Notes: generated by a model not told the origin, from the letters alone. Shown: positions 49,303 through 60,071, numbered from the stretch's first letter. The stretch: DNA of 64,000 bases from Hyalella azteca (GCF_000764305.2 NW_025944219.1:48838-112837); one strand, 5' to 3'. Translations and numbers: made by a program.

Positions 49303-49897
49303 CTGGTGAAGGGCGGCAGGGAAGGGTTATCTGCACCACTCTGAGCTTCATCAGCGACATCGTCTACCGCCACCAGCTGCGCGACCCCAGCAGCACCGCC
49401 ACCTACAGGAACTTCTGAAGACCCAAGGGCAGAGGAGCTTTGTGCATCGTCTGCGATCAGATTTACATCCGCCGCAGGGTGCACCGGAACCAAAATTCTA
49501 GTGGATGAAGTCAGGTTGTGTAGGATTTCTGCAGTTTCTGGGACAGACGCAGCGTCATTGTGCGCCATTGTATGACGCCCGACGTGTTGATCGGTGGAGC
49601 TGTGGACCCCAGAGCTAACACCACCGCTGACGTTGGAGGGAAATCCTGCCACGTATACACTGCTGGTGGAAGTGGACTCGGCAGGATATTCGTTATTGGT
49701 AGCGGCGCCAGTAGGATATACGCTGTTGCCCGGCAAATAGATCCTGCCAGGAGGAGGGAGTCCCGCAGGATACCCGCTGGTCCCAGCGAGTCTGAGAACT
49801 CCTGCATCGTCGCTGGTAAAGTTGGGTGGTGGGGATATGACGAGCTGACCTGTGGAGAAGCTCTCCAGCAGGCAACCACCAGGGGGTTTCGGGTCAT
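49285..49897 (-). CDS. Nak: Nak exon: Ser/Pro/Gly-rich tail
   Basis: A 613-nt exon from acceptor GTCTCGCAG (AG at 49899-49898) to donor GAAGACAG|GTAATG at 49284, phase 1/2. It begins DDPKPPGGCLLESFS and contains repeated Tyr-Pro motifs (SGYPAGLPP, NSVYPTG, NEYPAE) and a long Ser/Thr/Ala/Val-rich stretch, ending with NPSLPPFTRPPLEDR. No folded domain is visible. The exon end with its donor is repeated about 70 bp downstream inside the intron (49202-49232). The ATG at 49919 lies in the intron. Confidence 0.8.
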
Positions 49898-50049
49898 CTG
49901 CGAGACACAAAATAGTCATTTCAAAACCTAGTTTGAAAATGTCTTTACAATGTTATTACAAAATACGGTTTAAAACCTCAATTCCTGATGGCTTATGCAA
50001 GATAATACTACACGGTTTTTCAACTGTCAGCATATCACGTTATGAAACT

Positions 50050-51895
50050 GTCAACTAGGTGCGGTATGGCGACTGTCAATTAACAGGGCACGGTATGACA
50101 ACAGTCAACAGGGCACGGTATGGCAACAGTGGAAAGATATGGCGACTGTCAACAAAGCACGATATGGCGACTGTCACCTGGGCCCGGTTCGGCAACTGTC
50201 AAAAAGGCACGGTATGGCAACTGTCAACAGGGGACGTTATGGCAACTGTCAACAGGGTACGGTATGGCAATTGTCAACAGGGTACGGTATGGCAACTGTT
50301 AGCAGCTCATGATATGTCAAGTGTCAACAGGGAAAGCTATGGCAACTGTTAACAGGGCACGGAATGACAACTGTCAACAGATCATGTTGTGGCAACTGTC
50401 AACAACGAACGGTACCGCAACTGTCAACAGGACACGGTGTGTCAACTGTCAACAGGGCACGACATGACATCTGTCAAAAGGGCATGGTGTGACAACTGTC
50501 AACAGGGCATGGTATGGCAACTGTCAACAGGGCACGGTATGACAACTGTCAACAGGGCACGGTATGACAACTGTCAACATGACATGGTATTGTAATTGTA
50601 AATAGGGCACTGTATGTCAACTGTCAACAGGGCACTGTATGTCAACTGTCAACAGGGCACTGTATGTCAACTGTCAATAAGACGTGGTACGGCAACTGTC
50701 AACAGGGCATGGTATGGCATTTGTCAACAATTCACTGTATGGCAACTATCAACAGGGCCCGGTATGGCAGTCATATGAGGACGGTATGGCAACTGTCAAC
50801 AAGATACGGTACGGCAATTGTCAACAGAGAAAGGCATGGTAACTGTCAACAAGGCAACTGTCAACAGGGCATGTTATGGCAACTGTCAACAGAGCATGGT
50901 TTGACAACTGTCAACAAGGCAACTGTCAACAGGGCAACTGTCAACAGAGTAACTGTCAACAGAGTAACTGTCAACAGAGTAACTGTCAACAGAGCAACTG
51001 TCAACAGGGCAACTGTCAACAGGGCAAATGTCAACAGGGCAAATGTCAACAGGGCAACTGTCAACAGGGCAACTGTCAACAGGGCATGGTATGGCAACTG
51101 TCAACAGAGCATGGTAAGGCAACTGTCAACAGAGCATGGTATGGCAATTGCCGACAGGGCAACAGTCAACAGGGCAACTGCCAACAAGGCAACTGCCAGC
51201 AGGGCAACTGTCAACAGGGCACCGTATGGCAACTGTGAAAAAGGCACGGTACGGCAACTGTCAACCGGTCACGGTATGGCAACTGTCAACGGGGCATGGT
51301 CGAGCAACTGTCAACAGAACACGGTGTATCAACTGTCAGCATGGCACGGTATGACAACTGTCAACAGAGCACGGCCCGGAAACTGTCAACGGGCACGGTA
51401 CGGCAACTGTCAACAGGGCACGGTATGACAACTGTCAACAGGGCACGGTACAGCAACTGTCAATAGAACACGACATGGCAACTGTCAACAGGGCATGGTA
51501 CGGCAACTGTCAACAAGGCACGGTACGGCAACTGTCAACAGAGCACAGTATGGCAACTGTCAACAGAGTACGGTACAGCAACTGTCAACATAGCACGGTA
51601 CGGCAACTGTCAACAGAGCACAGTATGGCAACTGTCAACAGAGTACGGTACAGCAACTGTCAACATAGCACGGTACAGCAACTGTCAACAGAGCACGGTA
51701 TGGCAACTGTCAACGGGGTACGGTACAGTAACTCAGCAACTGTCAACAGAACACGGTATGGCAACTGTCAACAGGGTACGGTACAGTAACTCAGCAACTG
51801 TCAACAGAGCACGGTATGGCAACTGTCAACAGTCAACAGAGCACGGTACGGCAACTGTCAACAGAGCACGGTACGGCAACTGTCAACACGGTACC
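50050..51895. repeat. GGCAACTGTCAACAGGGCAC minisatellite, 1.85 kb, in a Nak intron
   Basis: More than 80 degenerate units of 24-25 bp (GGTATGGCAACTGTCAACAG type), with an inner block at about 50845-51085 made of 15-bp units (AACTGTCAACAGRGC). Long frames on both strands are repeat by-products. Confidence 0.95.
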
Positions 51896-52133
51896 ACCTA
51901 TAGTAGATGTTTCGAAAATACATTTTTTCAGGTCATCTCGTCTTAATAAATAAAAAAATATCTGCATTCTTCACTTAGAGTCAATTGGGCACTGAGTCTC
52001 TCCATTACATCCAAAAGTTGGCCTTGGTGTTCGATATTTGTGAATCAGCTGTTTTTTTTTATTTAGAGATCGGTGATCAATATGTAGGCATCATGCTTCA
52101 AATTTAGGCAGTAAGGTTTCAAATTAACCCTGT

Positions 52134-52479
52134 ACCGCCTGACACGAGTAACCGGAGCAATATTGCCACAAGCCTTCTATAATATTTAATACAATATCTT
52201 CCGTTTTGCATAATATTGTAAAATACAAATTATCCCCAAAAAGGATGCGTTCTAGTGAGCGCAAAATGACTTGCACTGATGGTTGCCGCCACGTACAACT
52301 TTAAAATGTTCTCTGTTGCGTACAAACGTCCTCAGGTTGCTACACTCAATAGTTTACGCACAATTATAATATATGTAAACTATTTAAACTATTGATACTT
52401 CATCCGTATTAATAGTTTACGTATAATTTAAGTTGAAAGTTACGTTGCAGGAAAGTGACATACGGCGGTAGAGGGTTAA
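52134..52479. mobile_element. piggyBac-type MITE, copy 2 (complete)
   Basis: Bounded by TTAA on both sides. The left end TTAACCCTGTACCGCC and the right end GGCGGTAGAGGGTTAA are inverted repeats beginning CCCT/AGGG, as in piggyBac elements. About 340 bp and no ORF, so non-autonomous. The body (AGTGAGCGCAAAATGACTTG, ACAAACGTCCTCAGGTTGCT) matches copy 1 at 34447, plus roughly 50-60 bp extra segments. Confidence 0.9.
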
Positions 52480-52514
52480 GACACTAGTCACTGGGAACAG
52501 GGTTTAAAATTTAG

Positions 52515-52657
52515 GATTTGATGCTCTCAAGTAGGGTTAGGAGGACCAACATTTGATGCTCTCAAGTAGGGTTAGGAGGACCAACATTTGATGCTCTCAA
52601 GTAGGGTTAGGAGGACCAACATTTGATGCTCTCAAGTAGGGTTAGGAGGACCAACAT
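52515..52657. repeat. 35-bp minisatellite
   Basis: Four copies of ATTTGATGCTCTCAAGTAGG plus GTTAGGAGGACCAAC, essentially identical. Confidence 0.95.
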
Positions 52658-52794
52658 TTTAGAATTGAGAACAAAATTTCAGGAATCGAGACAAAAATTA
52701 AAGATTGTGGCTCAAATATCCGTGTCGCTCATATGCGTCTTTTAAATGTGTTGGAGCATTTCATAATGTGATCCCCAGCCCGTGTTGCCGTGCA

Positions 52795-53130
52795 GGAGAG
52801 GAGAGCAGGAAGAGAGGGAAGAGAAAGAGAGAGGAGGGACAGGGAAGAGGGAAAGGGAAGATGAAGAGGAAGAGGGAAGAGAGAAGAGGGAGGGCGGAAA
52901 AAGAGGGAAGAGGGAGGGAGGAGGGAGAGGAAAGAGAGAGGAAGGAGAGGGAAGAGGACGAAGGAAGAGGGAAGAGGGAGAGGGAAGAGAGAGGCAGGAG
53001 AGGGAAGAGGACGAGGGAAGAGGGAAGAGGGAGAGGGAAGAGAGAGGAAGGAGAGGGAAGAGGACGAGGGAAGAGGGAAGAGGGAGAGGGAAGAGGGAAG
53101 GAGGGAGATGGAGGATGGAGAGGAGGGATA
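52795..53130. repeat. Polypurine GAGAGGGAAGAGG tract
   Basis: About 335 bp with almost only A and G on the plus strand, built of degenerate GAGGGAAGAG units. The mirror-repeat character could allow triplex formation. The R/E/G and L/S/P frames are by-products. Confidence 0.95.
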
Positions 53131-53204
53131 AGGATACTATGGTGGCAGAGGTTAAATGTTTTATTATAGTATAAGGTTACAGGCATGAGCATGTAAATAC
53201 GGCG

Positions 53205-53485
53205 ACACGGCAACACCGGCCGGTCATGTCAACACGGCAACACAGGCTGGCCATGTCAACACGGCAACACAGGCTGGCCATGTCAACACGGCAACACAGG
53301 CTGGCCATGTCAACACGGCAACACAGGCTGGTCATGTCAACACGGCAACACAGGCCGGCCATGTCAACACGGCAACACAGGCTGGTCATGTCAACACGGC
53401 AACACAGGCTGCCATGTCAACACGGCAACACAGGCTGCCATGTCAACACGGCAACACAGGCTGGTCATGTCAACACGGCAACATA
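53205..53485. repeat. 27-bp minisatellite
   Basis: About ten copies of CATGTCAACACGGCAACACA plus GGCTGGC. Confidence 0.95.
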
Positions 53486-53759
53486 TATTGAGTAGCTCCT
53501 ATATTAATTAACAGATCTAATTTTATTAATAAATTCGTGTGGGTTAAATAAGTTTAAAAATAACGGTTTGACTTATAACTAATTTGAAGATATAAGAGTA
53601 TTGCTGCAAAGCTATCATACGTACTATATTTATAATTAATTTAATATAACTTCTCTAATAACGCAGTTGTAAATATCATATTATGATTATTAAAATAAAT
53701 AATGAAAAGGTTTCAGAAATCGTGCGAAGATAACAAGCGCAGTAAAAGACGACAACCTT

Positions 53760-53925
53760 CACCCCAAAGACAACAACCAACAACAACCATCACCCCAACT
53801 GACCACCATCACCCCAACTGACCACCATCACCCCAACTGACCATCATCACCCCAACTGACCACCATCACCCCAACTGACCACCATCACCGCAACTGACCA
53901 CCATCACCCCAACTGACCATCAAAA
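53760..53925. repeat. 19-bp minisatellite
   Basis: About eight copies of CCACCATCACCCCAACTGA. Confidence 0.95.
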
Positions 53926-54034
53926 TATACCTCTACATGACCAATATGGGCGTACCGGTGCGTAGTTCTCAAGTCCACAATGCTATTCCTGCGGTAATTC
54001 CTCCAACAGAACGACACCACAACATCACATTGAA

Positions 54035-54215
54035 TTCATTCCTCGCATCTCCATATGAGGTATTTTCCCTTCATTCCATACCTCTCTCGTCTGAGGTATA
54101 TTTCCCTTCATTCCATACCTCATGTGGTCCGAGGTATTTTCCGTATTTTACCTTCATTCTATACCTCTCCGGTCTGAGGTATTTAACTCCAATCCATACC
54201 TCTGGTCTCACTCTC
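54035..54215. repeat. Degenerate repeat CATACCTCTCGTCTGAGGTA
   Basis: Four or five units of 35-40 bp with CCTTCATTCCATACCTC and GAGGTATTT. A related looser CATACCTCTCTATACCTCT array continues at 54525-54840. Confidence 0.85.
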
Positions 54216-54251
54216 AGCTGGCAGTTGTCTACTTGGTGCAGCTGGAGTTAC

Positions 54252-54395
54252 CTGATGTCAGGTGCAGGTGTTCAGTTGCTGCAGCTGACACTCTGCTGCT
54301 CTGCTGCTGCAGGTTGGGCGGGGACGCGGCCAGCAGCAGAGACTCTGCAGGAGCTGCAGCAGACAGCTCTGCAGCACCGACGCTCGGCGGCACTC
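54252..54395 (-). CDS. Nak: Candidate Nak exon: Ala/Gln/Leu-rich, 48 codons
   Basis: An open 144-nt block with acceptor GTGCTGCAG (AG at 54397-54396) and donor ACATCAG|GTAACT at 54251. Both borders are phase 1, so it slots between its neighbours with no frame change. It encodes GVPPSVGAAELSAAAPAES then LLLAASPPNLQQQSSRVSAAATEHLHLTS. The sequence is locally GC-rich and full of CTGCAG, unlike the AT-rich surroundings. I know no conserved motif in it. It could be an alternative cassette exon or a chance frame. Confidence 0.55.
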
Positions 54396-55033
54396 CTGCA
54401 GCACGCGGGACAATCAAACATTTACTGTAATGTAAAACTTAACTTATCTAATTCTGTACCTACGCGGGACAATTAAGCTTTTTACTGTAATGTCGTTGCT
54501 TAATTTATCTAATTCTGTACCTATGCATGCATACCTCTCTATACCTTTCTATACATCTCGACATACTATACATCCCTCTCGATATTTTATACGTATTTAT
54601 CTGCACCTTTCGACATACTATACATACCTCTGGATATATTATACATACTTCTCTATAACTCGTGACATTTCATACATACCTCTCTAAACCTCCGGCATTC
54701 TATACATATCTCTTTATACTTCTCGCATTCTACACATACCTCTCTATACCTCTTGACATTTCATACATACCTCTCTATACCTCTAAACATTTTATACATG
54801 CCTCTCTAAACATTTCATACATGCCTCTCTATAGTCAGAGGAGTTCTATACCTATTAGGTTTCAATTTCATTACCAAATCACAAATCAAACGGATGAGGA
54901 AGTAGGTATTTTTCGTTCTAGCTTCTGCACGACAAATACGATTTTGCTTACTGAGAAAATAAAAAAATGTACTGATTTTTATTGAAGATAAATTTGATAA
55001 GACCTTGCCACGTTGTGGGAGGAGGATACTAAC

Positions 55034-55129
55034 CAGGAGGGTAGAAGGGCGCGGCGCCGAAAGGATCGTCTTCAGGGTTAGGTTCGTGTGTCCAGGACGA
55101 GCAGTTCTGGCTCAGTCCCCCTCCGTCAT
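55034..55129 (-). CDS. Nak: Nak exon: DDPFGAAPF motif
   Basis: A 96-nt exon, phase 1/1, acceptor TTGTTCAG (AG at 55131-55130), donor CCTCCTG|GTTAGT at 55033. It encodes DDGGGLSQNCSSWTHE followed by PNPEDDPFGAAPFYPPG. The DPFGxAPF block recurs in AAK1/BIKE tails and again in the last exon here (DLFGSTPF, DLFGSVPF). It is too short for an ordinary ORF scan; the call rests on the motif, splice sites and phase. Confidence 0.85.
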
Positions 55130-55269
55130 CTGAACAATCATAGAAAACGAGTCATCGAAATATCGTAGAAAATAGCGATTTTGATGGTAAACTACGCTGT
55201 AATGATTCAAAACTACCGGGCATTGGTTACGACTTACGTCCTACGGTATTGGAGTAATACAGTAATAGG

Positions 55270-55562
55270 GGATTAGGGGGCGGTGTTGCACCGTAGGGTG
55301 CATGGGGCCATGTCCCACACTCCCCCACGCAACACTCACAGCAGTGGGGCCCGTGGGGCCATATCCCACACTACACCCGCAACACTCACAGCAGTGGGGC
55401 CCGTGGGGCCATATCCCTCACTACCCCACGCAGCACTCACAGCAGTGGGGCCCGTGGGGCCATATCCCCCACTCTCCCACGCAACACTCACAGCAGTGGG
55501 GCCCGTGGGGCCATATCCCTCACGCAACACTCAGCGCAGTGGAGCCCGCGGGGCCATATCCC
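55270..55562. repeat. 44-bp minisatellite next to N and adapter
   Basis: Five to six units of CACGCAACACTCACAGCAGT plus GGGGCCCGTGGGGCCATATCCC. The array stops at N 55563, directly followed by the mosaic-end junction. Confidence 0.93.
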
Positions 55563-55563
55563 N

Positions 55564-55601
55564 CTGTCTCTTATACACATCTAGATGTGTATAAGAGACA
55601 G
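55564..55601. other. Nextera mosaic-end junction (library artefact)
   Basis: The same 38-bp palindrome as at 6182, immediately after N 55563. It lies in the Nak intron between exons 55034-55129 and 55907-56008. Translation across it yields the well-known artefact peptide SYTHLDVYKRQ. Confidence 0.97.
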
Positions 55602-55639
55602 GGGCAGGGGTGTGCAGCCCCCCACACCACCCCCACCAG

Positions 55640-55850
55640 CTGGTGGCGGGCCTTCCATCTGCACCATCTGATGGGGGTTGTCGCGTACCATCTGATGGTG
55701 ATGGTCGGGGACCATCTGGTGATGATGGTCGGGAACCATCTGTTGGTGATGGTCGGGGACCATCTGTTGGTGATGGTCTAGGACTATCTGATGGTCGGGG
55801 ACCATCTGATGGTGGTCAAGGACCACAATCTGCTGATGGTGGCGCCGGGT
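55640..55850. repeat. 24-27 bp repeat ACCATCTGATGGTGATGGTC
   Basis: Seven or so units, right of the adapter. On the gene strand they read HHQQMVPDHH in the Nak frame, so part may be coding if the exon ending at 55907 is actually longer. Confidence 0.88.
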
Positions 55851-55906
55851 AGGGGTGTGGGGTGCGCAGTCCTCAGCGCTGCCGCAGCGGGAACTCCCAG
55901 GTTCAC

Positions 55907-56008
55907 AGGACATGTCGCCCACAGGACCAGCGTCGTCCACAGGACCTTGGTTGCCGAGAGGACCAGCGTCGGCGGTAGGACCGACGTCGTTGAAAGGATC
56001 AGGGTATC
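55907..56008 (-). CDS. Nak: Nak exon (3' border provisional): YPDPFND and GPxxDA repeats
   Basis: The acceptor is CAATGCAG (AG at 56010-56009). In phase 1 it gives G-YPDPFNDVG, a DPF adaptor motif echoing YPDPHLPL of the previous exon. Degenerate 18-bp repeats then encode GPTADAGPLGNQGPVDDAGPVGD. The chosen donor is TCCT|GTGAAC at 55906; the alternative A|GTTCCC a few bases on also keeps phase 1. The frame stays open beyond this point through a repeat region to about 55602, where an adapter junction breaks the sequence, so a longer exon cannot be excluded. Confidence 0.65.
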
Positions 56009-56600
56009 CTGCATTGACGCAAGGGACCTCAGCTTTAAGAGGGACTGAAATATTTACGCATAGGTATTTATTCAGGTATTTTTTCGTTCGTATAGGTATT
56101 TTTTCGTCAAATATTCGTAAAAATAGACTGAAATAAGTACTATTTTGTACGGGTTGTGCAGGTCTCCTGTACATGCGGCGCGTGTAGAGGTAACAATGGG
56201 AACAATTTTGTAACCAACCAAACGGTGATGAGGGCAATGATGCAGATTAGTGTGGGTTAGTGCATACTAGTGCAGAGCTATGGGAACGAGTTTATGAAGT
56301 GAATTAATCTAAAAGGAAATCAGCAGATGATAAGCAATTAATGTAAGAAGCGTTCAGCATTGGATTAGCCGCAAATAATATAAGTAACTGAGTGTGGTGC
56401 GTGGTAACGGCTGCGGTTATCACCAAATTAATAAATTTATTGAAGATTAATTAATTGGCGCCGAAGAATTGGACATCACTCGATCAAGGTCTGCGTTTAT
56501 TTCGTATTGACACGGCCTGGTGATGGCATACAAATGTGGTCGAAAACTTTCCGGTAGTGAAACTTTTTTGTACGTATAGAATTCCACCATTGGAGAACCA
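56009..56600. other. Nak intron, no feature
   Basis: Unique intron sequence 5' of the YPDPFND exon. Confidence 0.5.
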
Positions 56601-57563
56601 CATAGAAACGGGCTACGGCCCCGACACAGGCACGGGTCTCAGCCCCCTACACTGGCACGGGTCACGGGTCTCAGCCCCGACACAGGCACGGGTCTCAGCC
56701 CCCTACACTGGCACGGGTCACGGGTCTCAGCCCCGACACAGGCACGGGTCTCAGCCCCCTACACTGGCACGGGTCACGGGTCTCAGCCCCGACACAGGCA
56801 CGGGTCTCAGCCCCCTACACTGGCACGGGTCACGGGTCTCAGCCCCGACACAGGCACGGGTCTCAGCCCCGACACTGGCACGGGTCACGGGTCTCAGCCC
56901 CGACACAGGCACGGGTCTCAGCCCCGACACTGGCACGGGTCACGGGTCTCAGCCCCGACACAGGCACGGGTCTCAGCCCCGACACTGGCACGGGTCACGG
57001 GTCTCAGCCCCGACACAGGCACGGGTCTCAGCCCCGACACTGGCACGGGTCACGGGTCTCAGCCCCGACACAGGCACGGGTCTCAGCCCCGACACTGGCA
57101 CGGGTCACGGGTCTCAGCCCCGACACAGGCACGGGTCTCAGCCCCGACACTGGCACGGGTCACGGGTCTCAGCCCCGACACAGGCACGGGTCTCAGCCCC
57201 GACACTGGCACGGGTCACGGGTCTCAGCCCCGACACAGGCACGGGTCTCAGCCCCGACACTGGCACGGGTCACGGGTCTCAGCCCCGACACAGGCACGGG
57301 TCTCAGCCCCGACACTGGCACGGGTCACGGGTCTCAGCCCCGACACAGGCACGGGTCTCAGCCCCGACACTGGCACGGGTCACGGGTCTCAGCCCCGACA
57401 CAGGCACGGGTCTCAGCCCCGACACTGGCACGGGTCACGGGTCTCAGCCCCGACACAGGCACGGGTCTCAGCCCCGACACTGGCACGGGTCACGGGTCTC
57501 AGCCCCGACACAGGCACGGGTCTCAGCCCCGACACTGGCACGGGTCACGGGTCTCAGCCCCGA
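56601..57563. repeat. 55-bp higher-order minisatellite, about 17 copies
   Basis: Each 55-bp unit is two related subunits: GGGTCTCAGCCCCGACACAG plus GCAC, and GGGTCTCAGCCCCGACACTG plus GCACGGGTCAC. The first few copies carry CCCTACACTGG instead. It is extremely homogeneous and ends at N 57564. The 345-codon frame over it is a by-product. Confidence 0.97.
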
Positions 57564-57602
57564 NATGTTTTAATATATTTCGTGTATATCTTTATTGTAT
57601 TG

Positions 57603-57640
57603 CTGTCTCTTATACACATCTAGATGTGTATAAGAGACAG
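57603..57640. other. Nextera mosaic-end junction (library artefact)
   Basis: Third copy of the 38-bp mosaic-end palindrome, 39 bp after the N that ends the 55-bp array. Continuity of the Nak intron here is not assured. Confidence 0.97.
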
Positions 57641-58585
57641 TAACTGAACAGATCCAAAGAGTTACAGAGCCTTTAGAAAGAGAAATGTGAAAATGGCAAG
57701 ATAAGGAGAGATAATTTCGTGCAGAGGAATTGCATCATGTAATCATTTCATATTCCACAGCGTCCAGTTGCCCATCTTTTGTATCCTGTTTCACACATTA
57801 TCGTTTCATGTACACGTTCGCTCTTCATTGACCAGACTGAACACATGCTATTCTGGACAAAATTGCGCGAAGAGGGTAACTCTCTTATTCTGGTGATGGC
57901 ACGCCTCATCCTTACACACAGACCGAAACTTGACTCAACTAATATTATATGATAATATTTAATATTATTCACCATTATTTACATGCTACATGAAGGTATG
58001 GTAATAGGTTGCTGAATGAGAGGAGTGCGCTGCGCATCGACTTGCAACACTAGAATTTGAACGTTTATCAAACAACACGAGACTGCAACCACGAGAAGAA
58101 AGGATTGCACGAGGGGTTATATATTCGCTGCGTTGAACACTGAAAAAAGTACCTTCAATCGCTTGAATTGTATGGCTATACAACCATGTTATTAGTGCCT
58201 AAATAGTATGAAAACGCTGCAACGTTATCCGTACCTGAGTTGTAAGTATAATCTTTACAGTACAATTGCTTGCTGAGTTACATTAGCATTCAGAAGTTGT
58301 AAGTTACACGTTCATCGCGTACAAGTGCATGCAGCGTCGCAAGATTATTTCTTCAATGAAGGCTGATTATATTTTATGTATGAACTTATAGCTTACAACA
58401 CATGACTACGGCTTAATTTTGATCATAGTATAGATAACAAAATATCCTTGGGTTCAGCATAGCTAACACCGACAGCGCTAAGAACGATGTTAACAACGCA
58501 CACAGTTAACTATTCGTTTTGTATGACCTATCCTAGATGCATTGTACACTAAATGCTCGAGTAGCATGTAGCAGGCCATCGTATC
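57641..58585. other. Nak intron, no feature
   Basis: AT-rich unique sequence; nothing recognised. Confidence 0.45.
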
Positions 58586-58985
58586 CTAAATATAATACAC
58601 TTTAAGTATCCTAGATGCCCGAATCGGATATAAAATTAGCTCGTATCCTAGATACACTGTACCCTAGGATGATAGATGCCGGGTACAGGCGCAGTTCGTA
58701 TCCTAGATACACTGCACCCTAGATGCCCGAGTCGGGTACAGGCGCAGTTCGTATCCTAGATACACTGCACCCTAGATGCCCGATGTCGAGTACAGGCGCA
58801 GTCCGTATCCTAGATACATTGCACCCTAGATGCCCGAGTCGGGTACAGGCGCAGTTCGTATCCTAGATACACTGCACACTAGATGCCCGATGTCGGATAC
58901 AGGCGCAGTTCGTATCCTAGATACACTTCACACTAGATGCCCGAGTTGGGCACTGAAGTTTTCATATCCTAGATGCATTGGTTGA
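58586..58985. repeat. 53-bp minisatellite
   Basis: Units of GTATCCTAGATACACTGCAC plus CCTAGATGCCCGAGTCGGGT and ACAGGCGCAGTTC (GCAGTTCG at 58691 and 58744); TATCCTAGATRC fragments continue to about 59165. Confidence 0.9.
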
Positions 58986-59269
58986 GCATTGCACGATATC
59001 GTATCCTAGATACATTATAGAGTATCCTAGATGCTCGCGTCGCAGTCCAGCGTTGACTAGATACACGCGTGGGAAGTGGCAAGATGGTGCCATACATAGT
59101 ACGGTAACTATAGTACGTATCCTAGATACTAGTTGTTTTAGATCCTGCACTATATGGTATCCTACATTCACTATAACAACTAGAAAAGGATACGAAGGAA
59201 GGCTATGAATAATGATACAAGAGGTAGAAATGTAGGAGGAATAGAGGAGTTTAATGGGGAATATTTGAG

Positions 59270-59460
59270 TGGGAGCAGAACACACGAGTGGGATGAGGGT
59301 ACAGGAGAGTGGGAGGGAACAAAAGGAGTGGGAGGAGTGGGAGAAGGGAACGGGAGAGGGAGAAAGGAACAGGAGAGGGAGGAGGGTACAGGAGGAGTGG
59401 AAGGAGGGCACCATCACCTCCCTCTCACCATCACCTCCCTCACCACATCGCAATGTTCAC
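59270..59460. repeat. GGGAGTGGGAGG-type G-rich tract
   Basis: Plus-strand purine-rich degenerate repeat (GGAGTGGGAGAAGGGAACGG) followed by CACCATCACCTCCCTC repeats. The runs of GGG could form G-quadruplexes. No gene. Confidence 0.8.
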
Positions 59461-60071
59461 AATATCCCGCGACTGGGTAAGCGTCTGCGAAAACGTGCGA
59501 GGAACGCCTTGCAAGTAGAGAACTTCCGGCAAGCTGTATACACGCTCTGTTATGTACGATATATGCTGCTGGCTAAATTGAGTGGCTATATTGCATTGGC
59601 TATTAGGGGTGGCTATACCTGGTGGATATATCTGGTCGCTATATGGAGTGGCTGTAACTGCTGGATATATCTGGTCGCTATATTTGGAGCTATAAGGCGC
59701 AGCGTGACGTAGCAGGAAGTCGCGGCATATAAACATATAGAGCCTTTAAATAAATGTTGATCTGCTGCCGTGTTGAGACTCGATGAGGCGGTGAGACATG
59801 CAGAGCACTTGAGGCATTACGGCTACTGCCTACACTTCAGACAGTTGATGGCTACTGCCTACACTACAGCCATTACTTCGCCAGCCATGTTTGGCTTGAC
59901 GTCCATGTCTATTTGGGCCAGATCTACAGCGCCTACAGAGATTCTATGGGTAAAGGTAAAGAGGAATGGCTAAGGTGGGTCACTAACACCTGAGGTGGGT
60001 CACTAACACCTAAAATGGATGACAAACTAACACTGAGTCTTGAGATTAGGTGATGAGTAAAGCAGTGCTAC
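59461..60071. other. Nak intron 3' of the DPxF exon
   Basis: Short repeats GGATATATCTGGTCGCTATA (59610-59690), ATGGCTACTGCCTACACTNC (59820-59870) and GTGGGTCACTAACACCTGAG (59975-60012). The donor of the DPxF exon is at 60071-60070. Confidence 0.6.

Noticed and set aside
50059..51946. Many long frames on both strands, up to 254 codons
   Set aside because: By-products of the 24/15-bp TGTCAACAG minisatellite inside a Nak intron.
52705..53216. Arg/Glu/Gly-rich and Leu/Ser/Pro-rich frames of 130-154 codons
   Set aside because: By-products of the polypurine tract; no conserved features.
55283..55781. Plus-strand frame containing VSYTHLDVYKRQ, and minus frame ending LSLIHI
   Set aside because: These peptides are translations of the sequencing adapter, a common database contaminant, fused to repeat sequence.
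56536..57573. 345-codon plus-strand frame
   Set aside because: It is the 55-bp minisatellite translated (GTGLSPDTGTGHGSQPRH type), runs antisense to Nak and ends at an N.
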